From positions 1 to 64,000 of the forward strand of contig SCQE01000063.1 in assembly GCA_004321915.1 (NCBI GenBank): DNA of 64,000 bases, in the 5' to 3' direction. Origin of the DNA: Nitrospirota bacterium (GTDB lineage: Bacteria; Nitrospirota; Thermodesulfovibrionia; Thermodesulfovibrionales; Dissulfurispiraceae). Positions 8,939-17,967 of this stretch are shown here, in pieces; the stretch's first letter is position 1, and each line of letters begins with the position of its first letter. The notes under the pieces are model-generated. The model saw nothing but the letters and a program-made list of their open reading frames with translations, ran no database searches and had not been told where the DNA came from. Position numbers and translations under genes: made by a program.

Positions 8939-9025
8939 GCCGGTGTGGTGGAACTGGCAGACGCGCCGGACTCAAAATCCGGTGAGGGCAACCTCGTGGG
9001 AGTTCGACCCTCCCCACCGGCACCA
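8939..9025 (+). tRNA. tRNA-Leu (anticodon CAA)
   Basis: 87-nt cloverleaf with the acceptor stem GCCGGTG paired to CACCGGC, a long variable arm (class II), the T-loop GTTCGACCC and an encoded CCA at 9023-9025. The anticodon loop is CTCAAAA flanked by CCGGA/TCCGG, giving CAA, which reads UUG. It stands alone between the hydrogenase-like operon and a SUMF1-domain gene. Confidence 0.95.
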
Positions 9026-9114
9026 TTTACGAAATCAATTGCAACGCATCAACAATATCTCATGCATGTTTTTAATCATATCACTTAGAATATGGCACTG
9101 AGAGGAGTAAAGCA

Positions 9115-9846
9115 ATGAGTGGCGAAAATATAAAAACAGACGAAGAAATGAATCCGGCAGGGCCTGAAATGATATTTGTACAGGGCGGAACTTACCAAAT
9201 GGGCGATTCGTTTGGAGACGGCGGCTCTAATGAAAGACCGGTGCATCAGGTAAAGGTGGATGATTTTTACATAGGCAAATATCAGGTGACATTTGATGAA
9301 TATTACATATACTGTGTTGAAATGGGGAAAAACAAACCAAAAGATGAGGGATGGGGGACGGGAAAGAGGCCTGCGATAAACGTAAGCTGGAATGATGCTG
9401 CAGACTATTGCAAATGGCTGACAAAGAAAACAGGGGAAAGCTATAGATTGCCTACAGAAGCGGAATGGGAATATGCGGCGCGGAGTGGGGGAAAAGCTGA
9501 AAAATGGGCCGGGACAAGCAACGAGAGCGAACTTGGGAATTATTCATTTTATGACAAAAAACATGGGGATCAGACACACCCTGTGGGCGGCAAAATGCCC
9601 AACGGGTTAGGCATATATGACATGAGCGGCAATGTGTGGGAATGGTGTAGTGATATTTATGACGAACATTATTATAAAGATAGTGCTGCTGAAAATCCGA
9701 ATGGGCCGGACAGCGGTTGGTACCGTGCCCTACGCGGAGGGTCATGGAACAACTATGCATGGAATGTGCGTACCACCACAAGGCAGGGGAAATATCCTGT
9801 TTACCACAGCAACAATTTAGGGTTCCGCGTAGCGAGAACGAAGTAG
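9115..9846 (+). CDS. SUMF1/formylglycine-generating-type domain protein
   Basis: 243-residue single-domain protein of the SUMF1 fold: FVQGGTYQMGDSFGDGGSNE at the start, WNDAADYCKWL, RLPTEAEWEYAAR, GNVWEWCSDIYD, then RALRGGSWNN and NNLGFRVAR. The active-site cysteines of true formylglycine-generating enzymes, expected just after the GGS motif, are missing (GGSWNNYAWNVRTTTRQ). A generic SUMF1 role (C-type-lectin-like, possibly ligand binding) is therefore likelier than sulfatase maturation. Start ATG behind GAGAGGAG. No signal peptide; monocistronic. Confidence 0.85.
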   Translation: MSGENIKTDEEMNPAGPEMIFVQGGTYQMGDSFGDGGSNERPVHQVKVDDFYIGKYQVTFDEYYIYCVEMGKNKPKDEGWGTGKRPAINVSWNDAADYCKWLTKKTGESYRLPTEAEWEYAARSGGKAEKWAGTSNESELGNYSFYDKKHGDQTHPVGGKMPNGLGIYDMSGNVWEWCSDIYDEHYYKDSAAENPNGPDSGWYRALRGGSWNNYAWNVRTTTRQGKYPVYHSNNLGFRVARTK

Positions 9847-9854
9847 TTTTACAA

Positions 9855-11423
9855 TTACTCTTTTTCTTTGAGGAGCTTGTATTCGATGCTGTCAACGAGC
9901 GCCTGCCATGAGGCCTCGATGATGTTTTCGGAAACTCCGACAGTCCCCCATTTGTGGAGTTCGTCGCCGGATTCGATCAATACGCGGACTTTTGCGGAGG
10001 TGCCTTTTCCTGTTGTGAGCACGCGGACTTTGTAGTCCAACAGTCTCACCGCTTTTAACTCGGGATAAAATTTTTCGAGCGCTTTTCTTATCGCATTGTC
10101 GAGCGCATTGACCGGTCCGTTTCCGGTAGCGGCCGTATGCTCGATATGTTTGCCGACCCTTACCATAATGGTCGCCTCGCTCAGGGGCTCTTCGTTTTCA
10201 TGCCGTTTTTCATCTATGACCCTGAATCCGACCAGATCAAAAAATCTCCTGTGAAGACCGAGAGCTTTTTTGAGAAGAAGTTCGAACGACGCCTCGGCGC
10301 CCTCAAACTGAAAGCCTTGGTGCTCAAGGTCTTTCATTCTGTCGAGTATGCCCTGAATTTCCGGGGAGTCGGCATCGAGCCGTATCTTGAACTCCTCCGC
10401 CTTTCTCAGTATGTTGCTTCTGCCTGCCATGTCCGATATTAAGACCCGCTGGGAATTGCCGACGAGCTCGGGCCGCATATGCTCATAAGTTTCAGGCCGC
10501 TTTCTTATTGCGCTGACATGTATGCCGCCTTTGTGCGCAAAGGCGCTGTCGCCCACAAAAGGCTGCCTCTTGAAATGGCTCATATTAGCGATCTCATTCA
10601 CAAAGCGCGAGGCGTCCCTAAGTTTTTTCAAGTTTTCGTCGGAGATGCATCTGAATCCGCTTTTGGCCTGAAGGTTCGGGAGCACGGAGCACAAATTGGC
10701 GTTTCCGCACCTCTCGCCGAGGCCGTTAATGGTCCCCTGCACCTGCACAGCGCCGAGTTCGACAGCGGCCAAAGAATTGGCAACGGCACAATCGGAATCA
10801 TTATGCGCATGAATGCCGATAGGGGTTTTGACCTGTTTAATAACTTCGTGGACTATCTTCCTGAGTTCGTCAGGCAGCGTGCCCCCGTTGGTGTCGCAGA
10901 GCACAAGCCTGTCCGCCCCTGCCTTCTGCGCTGCAAGCAGGCATTTAACGGCAAATGCCGGATTTCCCTTGTACCCGTCGAAAAAATGCTCTGCATCGAA
11001 AAAGACTTTTTCTGCGTGTTTTTTAAGATACGCTACAGAGTTATGTATTATGCCTAAATTGGCTTCAAGCGTGATTTTCAGCGCTTCTTTCACATGAAAA
11101 TCCCATGTCTTGCCGAATATCGTAATAACCTTGGCCTGCGACTCGACCAGAGACTTCATGTTCGGATCATTGTCAACCTTGATCTTCGGCCTGTGCGTGC
11201 TTCCGAATGCAACCACAACCGCATTTTTCAGCTTAAGCTTTTTGACCTTTTTGAAATACTCGACATCCTTCGGGTTCGATCCCGGCCATCCGCCTTCGAT
11301 GTAATGAACGCCCAAATCATCGAGCTTTTCGGTGATACGGATTTTGTCCTCGACCGAAAAAGCCACATCTTCGGCCTGAGCGCCGTCCCGCAGGGTCGTG
11401 TCGTATATTTCGATCTTTTTCAC
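9855..11423 (-). CDS. cimA: (R)-citramalate synthase
   Basis: 522 residues of the LeuA/CimA family. The N-terminal [20 protein letters not shown] active-site motif, the [11 protein letters not shown] segment and the [17 protein letters not shown] metal-site motif define the HMGL-like catalytic barrel. A LeuA-type allosteric dimer domain follows (about 395-520). The DGAQAED form is typical of CimA rather than LeuA, so it should condense pyruvate with acetyl-CoA to citramalate for isoleucine. The GTG start directly abuts the lysC stop codon, implying coupling. Confidence 0.9.
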   Translation of the reverse strand: MKKIEIYDTTLRDGAQAEDVAFSVEDKIRITEKLDDLGVHYIEGGWPGSNPKDVEYFKKVKKLKLKNAVVVAFGSTHRPKIKVDNDPNMKSLVESQAKVITIFGKTWDFHVKEALKITLEANLGIIHNSVAYLKKHAEKVFFDAEHFFDGYKGNPAFAVKCLLAAQKAGADRLVLCDTNGGTLPDELRKIVHEVIKQVKTPIGIHAHNDSDCAVANSLAAVELGAVQVQGTINGLGERCGNANLCSVLPNLQAKSGFRCISDENLKKLRDASRFVNEIANMSHFKRQPFVGDSAFAHKGGIHVSAIRKRPETYEHMRPELVGNSQRVLISDMAGRSNILRKAEEFKIRLDADSPEIQGILDRMKDLEHQGFQFEGAEASFELLLKKALGLHRRFFDLVGFRVIDEKRHENEEPLSEATIMVRVGKHIEHTAATGNGPVNALDNAIRKALEKFYPELKAVRLLDYKVRVLTTGKGTSAKVRVLIESGDELHKWGTVGVSENIIEASWQALVDSIEYKLLKEKE

Positions 11424-12650
11424 TTACTGTTTTGCTGCCTGAGCAAGCCCGAAGGTATCGTGTAAAACACGGACCGCAAGCTCTGTGAATTTCGCATCTA
11501 TTATACAGGAGACCTTTATCTCGGATGTGCTTATCATCATGATGTTGATGCCGTGCTTGGACATGGCCTCGAACATCTGCGCGGCAACGCCTGAATGGGT
11601 CCTCATGCCAACACCGACAATAGATATCTTGGCGATATCGTCTCTTGTGACAACCCGCTCTGCGCCAAGCTCTTTTGTTACGCTTTCGGCAAGCTGAAAC
11701 GCCTTTTTGCTGTCGGTCTTCGGAACAGTAAACGAAATATCGGCGGACTTGCCGTCGCTGCTGATGTTCTGGACTATCATGTCAACTATTATGCTTGCGT
11801 CCGCAATCGCCTTGAACAGACCTGCCGCAAGACCGGGCCTGTCGGGAAGCCCCATGACCGTTATCTTTGCCTGATTTTTATCATAAGCTACGCCGGATAC
11901 TACGACTTCTTCCATTTCCTTCTCCTCCGTTGTGACCAGTGTTCCGGGATTATTGTTAAAGCTCGATTTGACCACGACAGGTACATTGTATTTCATCGCA
12001 AACTCTACAGACCTTGTCTGGAGGACCTTTGCGCCCAAGCTTGCCAGTTCGAGCATTTCTTCGTAAGAGATTTTTTCCAGCTTCCTTGCTTCCGGGACAA
12101 TATTGGGGTCTGTTGTATAAACACCGTCGACATCGGTATAAATTTCGCAGAGATCGGCCTTTAACGCGGCAGCGATTGCGACTGCAGACAGATCTGAACC
12201 GCCCCTGCCGAGCGTGGTAACATTATCGTCGCCGGTTATTCCCTGAAAGCCCGCTACCACTACAACAAAACCATCCTGCAAAGCTTTTTGCGCCCTGTCA
12301 GCATGTATCTTTTCTATCTTCGCTTTCGTATGCACGGTGTCGGTTATAATGCCCATCTGTCTTCCTGTTAAAGCCATGGCCTTATGTCCGAGCGCTTCTA
12401 TGGCCATTGCGGTCAATGCGCTTGTAACACGCTCTCCGGAAGATAGGAGTAGGTCCATCTCTCTCTCTGTGGGATTGGACGAGACCTGATTTGCAAGAGA
12501 TATCATCTTGTCGGTTTCCCCTGACATGGCCGAAACCACAACCGCTACCTTGTGCCCCTGCTTTGCCGTATCCGCAACGCGTTGTGCAACCGCTTTTATT
12601 CTTTCAACGTTGGCGACCGAAGTACCGCCGTATTTTTGTACTATGAGCAT
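11424..12650 (-). CDS. lysC: Aspartate kinase
   Basis: 408 residues: amino-acid kinase domain ([16 protein letters not shown] at the N-terminus, [36 protein letters not shown]) followed by two ACT domains (about 265-405), one with [15 protein letters not shown]. It catalyses the first step of the aspartate family (Lys, Thr, Met). The ACT pair implies feedback control by lysine and/or threonine. Length and layout match the single-polypeptide LysC. Confidence 0.95.
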   Translation of the reverse strand: MLIVQKYGGTSVANVERIKAVAQRVADTAKQGHKVAVVVSAMSGETDKMISLANQVSSNPTEREMDLLLSSGERVTSALTAMAIEALGHKAMALTGRQMGIITDTVHTKAKIEKIHADRAQKALQDGFVVVVAGFQGITGDDNVTTLGRGGSDLSAVAIAAALKADLCEIYTDVDGVYTTDPNIVPEARKLEKISYEEMLELASLGAKVLQTRSVEFAMKYNVPVVVKSSFNNNPGTLVTTEEKEMEEVVVSGVAYDKNQAKITVMGLPDRPGLAAGLFKAIADASIIVDMIVQNISSDGKSADISFTVPKTDSKKAFQLAESVTKELGAERVVTRDDIAKISIVGVGMRTHSGVAAQMFEAMSKHGINIMMISTSEIKVSCIIDAKFTELAVRVLHDTFGLAQAAKQ

Positions 12651-12727
12651 TAAATCAGAACCTCCTTACCTTGCCGCTTGAGTTGTTTCATTATGCATGA
12701 ACAAGTTTTACTATAGTCATAATTTTA

Positions 12728-13336
12728 TCAATCCCACTTGTAATCATGGTCTTCCAGTCTTTTTTTTGCAATTGCTTTTTCCTTCTCGGTAAATAGATTT
12801 GCAAATTGAGACTTGAGAACAAGATATTCTATGGAGAGATCAAGGCATTTGCATTCCCAAAGCACTGTAAATCCGGCTTGTAAGGGTGCATGTAAAAGTC
12901 GTTTTGCTGTTTCAATACCGCCATGTTCAGAAAACATCTTTTTAAAAACAGGAAATTTATGATTACATTTACGCACCGCTTCCTTGTAAGCAGTTAATAC
13001 CGCTTGATTAAACAAATCTTCGCGTGTTTGACTATGCCTGACTTGTCTTTTATCTAACCATTTTTTAAATGAAACCCGGCTTTCGCCCGACGGCTTTCCG
13101 GATAACAACCCTTCAACGCTAATGTCTTCGTCTATATCTTCCCAATGAATACCATGTCCGCTGCCTATGAGTTTCCATTTTTTTCTTTCTTTTGCCGTCG
13201 CATACATCAAGCGAGGAAACCAAGCTAACGGCACAGAAATAGTTCTCCCATCGTTCAAGTCAACGCTAAGTGTATCGTCGGTTACTGTTACGCCTTCGGC
13301 TCTTGAGACATCCGATTCAATTACCAAAGTATTCAT
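12728..13336 (-). CDS. DUF2442 protein with an extra C-terminal domain
   Basis: 202 residues. The first about 85 match DUF2442 (VTVTDDTLSVDLNDGRTISV, FPRLMYATAKERKKW, GIHWEDIDEDISVEGLL). Stand-alone DUF2442 proteins end near there. Here a second domain of about 90 residues follows (ETAKRLLHAPLQAGFTVLWE, CLDLSIEYLVL, LFTEKEKAIAKKRL), which I recall as a module found on several unrelated prokaryotic proteins. It overlaps the DUF4160 gene by 20 bp. Such pairs are often toxin-antitoxin-like, but function is unproven. Confidence 0.75.
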   Translation of the reverse strand: MNTLVIESDVSRAEGVTVTDDTLSVDLNDGRTISVPLAWFPRLMYATAKERKKWKLIGSGHGIHWEDIDEDISVEGLLSGKPSGESRVSFKKWLDKRQVRHSQTREDLFNQAVLTAYKEAVRKCNHKFPVFKKMFSEHGGIETAKRLLHAPLQAGFTVLWECKCLDLSIEYLVLKSQFANLFTEKEKAIAKKRLEDHDYKWD

Positions 13337-13553
13337 GCCATGCCTCCAATAATTTCTTCTGGTTGTCGTTGATAATCCTATTTACCTTGTTAATCTCCGC
13401 CCTGCTAAATCCTCCGCTGTTTTGAAGGCGGACAGGGTCGAGCCAAAATTTTGCAATATTCTCATCATACGCAACATGTATATGCGGTGGTTCATCCGCA
13501 TCTCCTGCATAAAAGAAAAAACGATACGCTCCTACACGCAATACTGTCGGCAT
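13317..13553 (-). CDS. DUF4160 family protein
   Basis: 78-residue protein with the DUF4160 signature: RFFFYAGDADEPPHIHVAYD, then AKFWLDPVRL and the C-terminal INKVNRIINDNQKKLLEAWHEYFG. It overlaps the following DUF2442 gene. DUF4160/DUF2442 pairs are common as movable small operons. This one sits between the ApgM-like gene and lysC, within an otherwise amino-acid biosynthetic run. Function unknown. Confidence 0.85.
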   Translation of the reverse strand: MPTVLRVGAYRFFFYAGDADEPPHIHVAYDENIAKFWLDPVRLQNSGGFSRAEINKVNRIINDNQKKLLEAWHEYFGN

Positions 13554-13567
13554 ATTCTGTAAATATT

Positions 13568-14776
13568 TTATTCGCCCTTGATAAAATAATCCATGAGCTT
13601 GTAGCCTTCTTCAAAAACCTTTATGCCGCTTTTTGCTGCTATTGTTTCATCGTAGGATATTCCGGCATTGTTCTGTTTTTTGCGGCTGTCATAGATCACG
13701 AAAGGCACAGGCTCGGCGGTGTGTGTCCTAATCTTTATCGGTGTAGCGTGGTCAGGCATTAAAAGCACGCGGTATTCGCCGAACCTTTCCTCAAGACCTT
13801 TCATTACCGGCCCGACCACAAGGCGATCAAAATCCTCTATGGCCTGAAGTTTGTTTTTGTAATCGCCCGAATGTCCTGCTTCGTCCGGCGATTCGACATG
13901 TATATAAACGAAATCCACATCGTTTAACGCATTAAGCGCATACTCGGCCTTTCCCGAATAATTTGTATCGAGCCAGCCTGTAACTCCCGGAACATTCAAT
14001 ATCTCAAAGCCCGCATATATGCCTAGCCCTTTTGTTAAGTCTACGGCGGAGATGAGCGCGCCCTTAAGCCCGTATTTCTCTCTGTATGTCGAGAGCTGCG
14101 GTTTTCTGCCCTGCCCCCAGAGCCAGATGCTCGTTGCAGGCTTCTTGCCGTTTTTTATTCTCTCTTTGTTTGCCGGATGCTCCGCCAATATTTTTTCTGA
14201 ACGACCCATAAGGTCTTTCAAAAACTCTGCCCTGTTTCCATTAGGCAGATGCGCTGTAGCCTCCTGCCCGATTATGTCGTGGGGCGGCGTGCATTCAATA
14301 TCATCCGTTCCGCCTTTCCAGACCATAAGATGCCTATAGCTCACGCCCGGATAAAATTTTATATTTTCCGTTTCAAGCTCTGCTTTCAGTGCAAGTATGA
14401 GTTCCGTTGCTTCAGGTGTCGTTATATGTCCGCTGCTGTAATCGTCCATCAATACTTTGCCGCCGTCATTTCTCAGCGTTACAAGATTGCAGCGGTAGGC
14501 CACATCGCCGTCCATAAGCTCGACGCCTATGCTTGCCGCTTCAAGAGGAGCGCGTCCTGTATATGATTCGGCAGGATTATATCCGAGTATGCTCAGATTG
14601 GCCACATCCGAACCCGGATGAAAACCATTCGGCACTGTGCGGGCCATGCCGATAAGCCCTTCCTGCGCAAGCCTGTCCATGTTAGGGGTCGCTGCTTTTT
14701 GGAGAGGCGTAAGCCCGCCTAGCGCGTCGATAGGCGTATCGGCCATGCCGTCACCCAAGAGGACTACGAATTTCAT
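13568..14776 (-). CDS. apgM: ApgM-like cofactor-independent phosphoglycerate mutase / probable homoserine kinase
   Basis: 402 residues of the archaeal-type iPGM (alkaline-phosphatase superfamily). It has the metal-site motif LLGDGMADTP, TPNMDRLAQEGL, the serine-site GFHPGSDVANLSILGY, HVESPDEAGHSGD and MPDHATP. It overlaps thrC by 4 bp and lies upstream of lysC. No ThrB is visible here. ApgM-like enzymes beside thrC are proposed or shown in several bacteria to phosphorylate homoserine. On context I favour homoserine kinase; phosphoglycerate mutase remains possible. Confidence 0.82.
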   Translation of the reverse strand: MKFVVLLGDGMADTPIDALGGLTPLQKAATPNMDRLAQEGLIGMARTVPNGFHPGSDVANLSILGYNPAESYTGRAPLEAASIGVELMDGDVAYRCNLVTLRNDGGKVLMDDYSSGHITTPEATELILALKAELETENIKFYPGVSYRHLMVWKGGTDDIECTPPHDIIGQEATAHLPNGNRAEFLKDLMGRSEKILAEHPANKERIKNGKKPATSIWLWGQGRKPQLSTYREKYGLKGALISAVDLTKGLGIYAGFEILNVPGVTGWLDTNYSGKAEYALNALNDVDFVYIHVESPDEAGHSGDYKNKLQAIEDFDRLVVGPVMKGLEERFGEYRVLLMPDHATPIKIRTHTAEPVPFVIYDSRKKQNNAGISYDETIAAKSGIKVFEEGYKLMDYFIKGE

Positions 14777-15864
14777 AGAATTCTCTCGACCACTTTTTTG
14801 ACTGCATTGAATTCGGCCTTGACCTTGATCGTCTCACCCGAAACCTTGATGGCATTGTCAGGGTCTTTTAACCCGTGGCCTGTCAGTGTGCATACAACGG
14901 TTTCGCCTTTTTCAAAATAGTTTTCTCTATAAAGTTTGAGCACCCCTGCAAAAGACGCGGCCGATGCAGGCTCGCAGAAAATACCTTCGTTTGCGGCTAT
15001 AAGCTTGTACGCCGACAAAATCTCTTCGTCCGTAACAGCATCTATTTTCCCGCCTGATTCGTCCCTTGCCGCGATTGCGCCCCTCCAACTTGCAGGGTTT
15101 CCTATCCTTATCGCGGTAGCAACAGTTTCGGGTTTTTCGACAGGCTTACCGCTTACCAACGGCGCGGCGCCCGCAGCCTGAAAGCCAAGCATGACGGGCA
15201 TTCTTGAGACAAGACCTTCGGATTTATACTCTTTGTAGCCTTTCCAGTATGCGGTTATATTCCCGGCGTTTCCGACCGGCATGGCATGGTAGCGCGGCGC
15301 AAATCCGAGCTGGTCGCATATCTCGAAGGCCGCGGATTTCTGTCCCTCTATCCTGTACGGGTTGATCGAATTCACAAGCGTTATCGGATAGTTGGATACC
15401 ACCTCTTTTACCATGTTCAGGGCCTCATCGAAGTTGCCCTGAAGCTGAAGCACATGCGCCCCATGCATCAACGCCTGAGCCAGTTTGCCGAGCGCTATCT
15501 TGCCTTCGGGGATTACGACTATCGCCTTTATGCCGGCGCGTGCCGCATAGGCCGAGGCCGCCGCTGAAGTATTACCTGTTGAGGCGCAGATTACGGCCTT
15601 AGCATTGTCTTCCGCAGCCTTGGACAACGCAAGGGTCATGCCCCTGTCTTTGAAAGATCCTGTCGGGTTTGCGCCGTCAAACTTCAAAAACAGGTCCAGT
15701 TCTATATTGAGCCGCTTTGTTAAATTAGCGGCCCTGATTAGGGGAGTATTGCCTTCCTGCAGGCTTATTACAGGGGTCTTTTCTGATACCGGGAAAAATT
15801 TTCTGTATTCTTCTATTATGCCGCGCCATAAAGATCGGGTGCGGCTGCATCGGTCAGTCACCAT
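14773..15864 (-). CDS. thrC: Threonine synthase
   Basis: 363 residues, PLP-dependent fold II. The lysine site is in GANPTGSFKDRGMTLALSKA, the phosphate-binding loop is CASTGNTSAAASAYAARAG, and PVGNAGNITAYWKGYKEY is present. It converts O-phosphohomoserine to threonine. It overlaps the ApgM-like gene, which would supply that substrate. The ATG at 15864 has GGAG about 11 bases upstream; homology begins around RGIIEEYRKF, some 14 residues in. Confidence 0.93.
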   Translation of the reverse strand: MVTDRCSRTRSLWRGIIEEYRKFFPVSEKTPVISLQEGNTPLIRAANLTKRLNIELDLFLKFDGANPTGSFKDRGMTLALSKAAEDNAKAVICASTGNTSAAASAYAARAGIKAIVVIPEGKIALGKLAQALMHGAHVLQLQGNFDEALNMVKEVVSNYPITLVNSINPYRIEGQKSAAFEICDQLGFAPRYHAMPVGNAGNITAYWKGYKEYKSEGLVSRMPVMLGFQAAGAAPLVSGKPVEKPETVATAIRIGNPASWRGAIAARDESGGKIDAVTDEEILSAYKLIAANEGIFCEPASAASFAGVLKLYRENYFEKGETVVCTLTGHGLKDPDNAIKVSGETIKVKAEFNAVKKVVERIL

Positions 15865-15881
15865 AAATTAAATATCTCCGT

Positions 15882-16118
15882 TTATTCGATTATATCGCCC
15901 TCTACCAGCTCCACATCTATGCCCTGAGTTATGAGCGACTTTATTCCTTTTTCGACATTTTCTTCGGCGCCGTCGAGTTCCAGTATCATTTCTCCAACGC
16001 TGTCGGTTATCCGGGCCCTTCTGATATTCGGCATTACTTCATACGTTTTCGCCATAGTAAAAATCACCGGCTCTTTTATGAGGTTTTGCGGAAAAGTCAG
16101 CTTCACACGCCTTTTCAT
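15882..16118 (-). CDS. NIL domain protein
   Basis: 78-residue stand-alone NIL domain (KRRVKLTFPQNLIKEPVIF..., then PNIRRARITDSVGEMILELDG), a ferredoxin-like ligand-binding fold first seen at the C-terminus of methionine ABC transporter ATPases. There are no cysteines, so it is not the NIL-ferredoxin fusion. It lies between two thrC-type genes and next to a MoaD-like gene, which suggests a sulfur-amino-acid role (binding or sensing), but this is inference. Confidence 0.85.
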   Translation of the reverse strand: MKRRVKLTFPQNLIKEPVIFTMAKTYEVMPNIRRARITDSVGEMILELDGAEENVEKGIKSLITQGIDVELVEGDIIE

Positions 16119-16152
16119 TGCGTCCTCCTAAATATTCTGTTGACTGTCTGGG

Positions 16153-16449
16153 TTAATTTGAAACCCGGGCGCAGCAGCTTCCACCGGCTATCGCAGGCAC
16201 GATAGAAACCTCGTCACCGTCTTTTACAAGGGTCTGCTCCGCCTGTGCAAACCTTATGTCCTCTTCGTTTACATAAAGGTTTACAAATCTTCTTACTTTT
16301 CCGCCCTCCGAAAGCCTTTCGGCTATGCCCGGATACCTTTTGTCGAGATCGTTTATCAGCTCGATCACTGTACCGGCTTTGCCTTCGACCTCCTCGCTGC
16401 CCTGTGTCAGCTTTTGAAGCGGGGTCGGGATCCTAACTTTTACGGCCAT
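16153..16449 (-). CDS. MoaD/ThiS-family sulfur-carrier-like protein
   Basis: 98-residue beta-grasp protein (VKVRIPTPLQKLTQGSEEVE, VNLYVNEEDIRFAQ, LVKDGDEVSIVPAIAGG). The Gly-Gly is followed by nine more residues (SCCARVSN tail), so it would need trimming before activation, as in CysO/HcyS-type carriers. The ATG at 16449 has a perfect AGGAGGT at the right distance. It sits directly downstream of the ThrC-like gene 16519-17757 and upstream of the NIL gene. A thiocarboxylate donor role is likely. Confidence 0.85.
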   Translation of the reverse strand: MAVKVRIPTPLQKLTQGSEEVEGKAGTVIELINDLDKRYPGIAERLSEGGKVRRFVNLYVNEEDIRFAQAEQTLVKDGDEVSIVPAIAGGSCCARVSN

Positions 16450-16518
16450 ACTATCACCTCCTGCCAAAATTAATTAAGAACTATGACGTTAGAAGTAGGA
16501 AATAAAAGATTTCACTTT

Positions 16519-17757
16519 TTACTTCCCGCTTATCTTTTTAAGCACTTCTTCAAACGCGTCGAGTTTGGGCGATATGTGGTGCATCTGTGCGGTATGGCCG
16601 GCAAGCGCCTCCTGCGTTTTAAGCCCATTGCCCGTAATGCAGATAACGGTGGTCTCGTTCCTTCCGATTTTACCCTGCTCGATAAGTTTTTTCGCTGAGG
16701 CAACAGTAACGCCTCCGGCGGTTTCTGCGAATATGCCTTCCGTCCTTGCGAGCAGTTTCATTCCGGCGATAATTTCTTCATCCGAAACATCCTCCCCGTA
16801 ACCGCCGGTGTCCTTGACAACCTGAGACGCGTAAAAACCGTCGGCCGGATTGCCTATAGCAAGAGATTTTGCTACTGTATTCGGTTTTACCGGCCTGATC
16901 ACATCGGTCCCGGTTTTTATCGCAACCGAGATCGGCGAGCAGCCGGTTGCCTGCGCTGCAAAGACTTTAGTTTCGAGCTCTTTGATTATGCCTATCTCTT
17001 TAAACTCTTTGAAGGACTTCCAGACTTTTGTGAGAAGCGAACCGCTCGCGCAAGGCACGACCACATTGTCGGGCGCCTTCCATCCGAGCTGTTCGATTAT
17101 CTCAAAGCCCTGTGTTTTAGAGCCTTCGGCATAAAACGGTCTTATGTTTATGTTCACGAACGCCCATTTGTATTTGTTGGCGATCTCGCTGCAAAGCCTG
17201 TTTACCTCGTCATAATTGCCGTCCACCGCTACAAGATTCGGTTCGTACACCAGAGAGGCCACAATCTTGCTCTGCTCCAGAGTTGCCGGAATAAAGACAA
17301 ACCTGTTGAACCCGGCTTTTGCTCCCTGAGCGGATACCGAATGGGCAAGGTTTCCGGTAGACGCGCAAGCAACCGTATCAAAACCGAACTCTTTTGCCTT
17401 TGTAAGCGCCACCGCCACAACCCTGTCTTTAAAAGAAAGCGTGGGATGAGCTACAGTATCATCTTTAACATAAAGCTCTTTCACTCCCAGCTCTTTCGCA
17501 AGATTGTCCGCTTTTACAAGGGGGGTGAACCCGGATTTCAGGCCCACCTGCGGCTCGCCGTCTATGGGGAGCAGCTCTTTATAGCGCCAGAGGCTTTTGT
17601 CCCGCTTCTCGATAGTTTTTCTTTTCAGGACTTTTTTAATGCCTTTATAATCGTAAATAACCTCAAGCGGGCCAAAGCAGAATTCGCAGACATATATAGG
17701 GTCTACAGGGTATTCCCTGCCGCATTCCCTGCATTTAAGTCCATCAACATATCCCAT
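16519..17757 (-). CDS. Second threonine synthase-like PLP enzyme with zinc ribbon
   Basis: 412 residues, fold II PLP enzyme. An N-terminal zinc-ribbon-like segment carries LKCREC and YVCEFC. The catalytic core follows: AHPTLSFKDRVVAVALTKA with the PLP lysine, CASTGNLAHSVSAQGAKAG, and PCASGSLLTKVWKSFKEF. It is a paralogue of the thrC two genes downstream. Its immediate linkage to a MoaD-like carrier and a NIL protein suggests it may use O-phosphohomoserine (or a similar ester) with a protein thiocarboxylate to make homocysteine or cysteine instead of threonine. Confidence 0.85.
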   Translation of the reverse strand: MGYVDGLKCRECGREYPVDPIYVCEFCFGPLEVIYDYKGIKKVLKRKTIEKRDKSLWRYKELLPIDGEPQVGLKSGFTPLVKADNLAKELGVKELYVKDDTVAHPTLSFKDRVVAVALTKAKEFGFDTVACASTGNLAHSVSAQGAKAGFNRFVFIPATLEQSKIVASLVYEPNLVAVDGNYDEVNRLCSEIANKYKWAFVNINIRPFYAEGSKTQGFEIIEQLGWKAPDNVVVPCASGSLLTKVWKSFKEFKEIGIIKELETKVFAAQATGCSPISVAIKTGTDVIRPVKPNTVAKSLAIGNPADGFYASQVVKDTGGYGEDVSDEEIIAGMKLLARTEGIFAETAGGVTVASAKKLIEQGKIGRNETTVICITGNGLKTQEALAGHTAQMHHISPKLDAFEEVLKKISGK

Positions 17758-17967
17758 CTTTACCTCCTCACACAGCTTAAATATTTAATGTAACATCTTG
17801 AAGAAAAGAATGTTATTTTACTCCAAACGCCGGCCAAAAGTAAAAACTTATCGTCATTGTTTGAGCAACAGGACAACCGGCAGCCGCGCTTTAAAATACC
17901 GCTGCTTTAAGGCCAGAGGGCCTATTGCCTATTCGCTTCTTAATCCTGTATCCTATATCTCTGTTTT

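Noticed and set aside
9115-9846. Formylglycine-generating enzyme (sulfatase maturation)
   Set aside because: The active-site cysteines after the GGS motif are absent and no sulfatase gene is near.
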